From the NCBI RefSeq assembly GCF_000819725.1, contig NZ_CDDH01000085.1, positions 1 to 64,000 of the forward strand: 64,000 nucleotides of DNA, given 5' to 3'. This document shows positions 63,874 through 64,000 of this stretch, one piece after another. The stretch is from Aeromonas australiensis (GTDB taxonomy: Bacteria; Pseudomonadota; Gammaproteobacteria; Enterobacterales; Aeromonadaceae). The number at the start of each line of letters is the position of its first letter. Position 1 is the stretch's first letter. Both the position numbers and the translations under genes were made by a program. Below the pieces are notes generated by a model that was given only the letters and a program-made list of their open reading frames with translations, made no database searches and had not been told where the DNA came from.

Positions 63874-64000
63874 TGGCTTCCACACGCTGGCCGGCACCGG
63901 CCAAACTCAACCTGTTTCTACACGTCAATGGCCGTCGTCCCGATGGTTATCACGAGCTGCAGACCCTGTTTATCTTCCTCAACCACAGCGACTGGCTCGA
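63873..64000 (+). CDS. ispE: 4-diphosphocytidyl-2-C-methyl-D-erythritol kinase, N-terminal part
   Basis: The first 42 codons are visible before the window ends. They read [20 protein letters not shown] then [16 protein letters not shown], the conserved N terminus of IspE (PAPAKLNL...GYHxLQTLF). The enzyme phosphorylates CDP-ME in the MEP isoprenoid pathway. The gene follows lolB with overlapping stop and start, as in E. coli. Confidence 0.95.
   Translation, partial: MASTRWPAPAKLNLFLHVNGRRPDGYHELQTLFIFLNHSDWL

Overview
The window reads as a chromosomal segment of a facultative gammaproteobacterium, most probably Aeromonas. It carries a complete exe-type type II secretion cluster (exeAB followed by exeC-N), enterobacterial-style cysK/ptsH-ptsI-crr and hemA-prfA-prmC-sirB2-sirB1-kdsA blocks, and a Shewanella/Aeromonas-style respiratory formate dehydrogenase. 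Base composition is GC-rich throughout except for one AT-rich orphan gene near 15.9-16.6 kb. No tRNA, rRNA, CRISPR array or insertion sequence was recognised.

Layout: 1-6.9 kb holds a chemoreceptor cut by the window edge, two small periplasmic solute-binding proteins, uraA and maeA. 7.0-15.5 kb is a minus-strand formate dehydrogenase operon with accessory genes (DUF3305, DUF3306, a four-cluster ferredoxin, a TorD-type chaperone, a small Tat-signal protein, then alpha, beta and gamma subunits). 15.5-16.7 kb is a small accessory insert with repeats and an AT-rich membrane protein. 16.8-27.2 kb holds fdhD, an HTH/periplasmic-binding-like regulator, a sigma54-type two-component system, and a divergent tungstate-transport and molybdenum-cofactor operon (tupABC, mobA, mobB-moeA fusion). 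27-33.4 kb holds a FUSC protein, a DUF3332 lipoprotein, a BdlA-like PAS-PAS chemoreceptor, a GNAT enzyme and a four-gene bufferin-type copper RiPP operon. 33.8-42.7 kb holds crr-ptsI-ptsH, cysK, a MoxR/VWA pair, a FabH-like synthase and an HD-GYP protein. 43-57 kb is the type II secretion system. 57.4-64 kb holds kdsA with a tandem-repeat leader, sirB1/B2, prmC, prfA, hemA, and divergently lolB and the start of ispE.

The most interesting system is the apparent formate dehydrogenase/tungstate regulon. Four sequences close to the sigma54 -24/-12 consensus lie ahead of DUF3305, the ferredoxin-led fdh genes, fdhD and tupA. Two of these promoters are preceded by paired copies of the same blocks, TGGGACATTTTGTCC and AAAATGTCCCGAT, spaced by about two or three helical turns and lying 100-185 bp upstream. 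The NtrC-type regulator and its Cache-domain kinase are encoded between them. This suggests one two-component system that coordinates synthesis of a Cys-type Mo/W formate dehydrogenase with tungstate/molybdate uptake and cofactor assembly.

Other notable items are the bufferin operon, five alternating 86-bp repeats derived from the kdsA translation start, a doubled prepilin motif and a hexanucleotide microsatellite in exeJ, and an FdhD whose usual CxxC is displaced. Coordinates and start sites were set by reading ribosome binding sites by eye; no database search was run.
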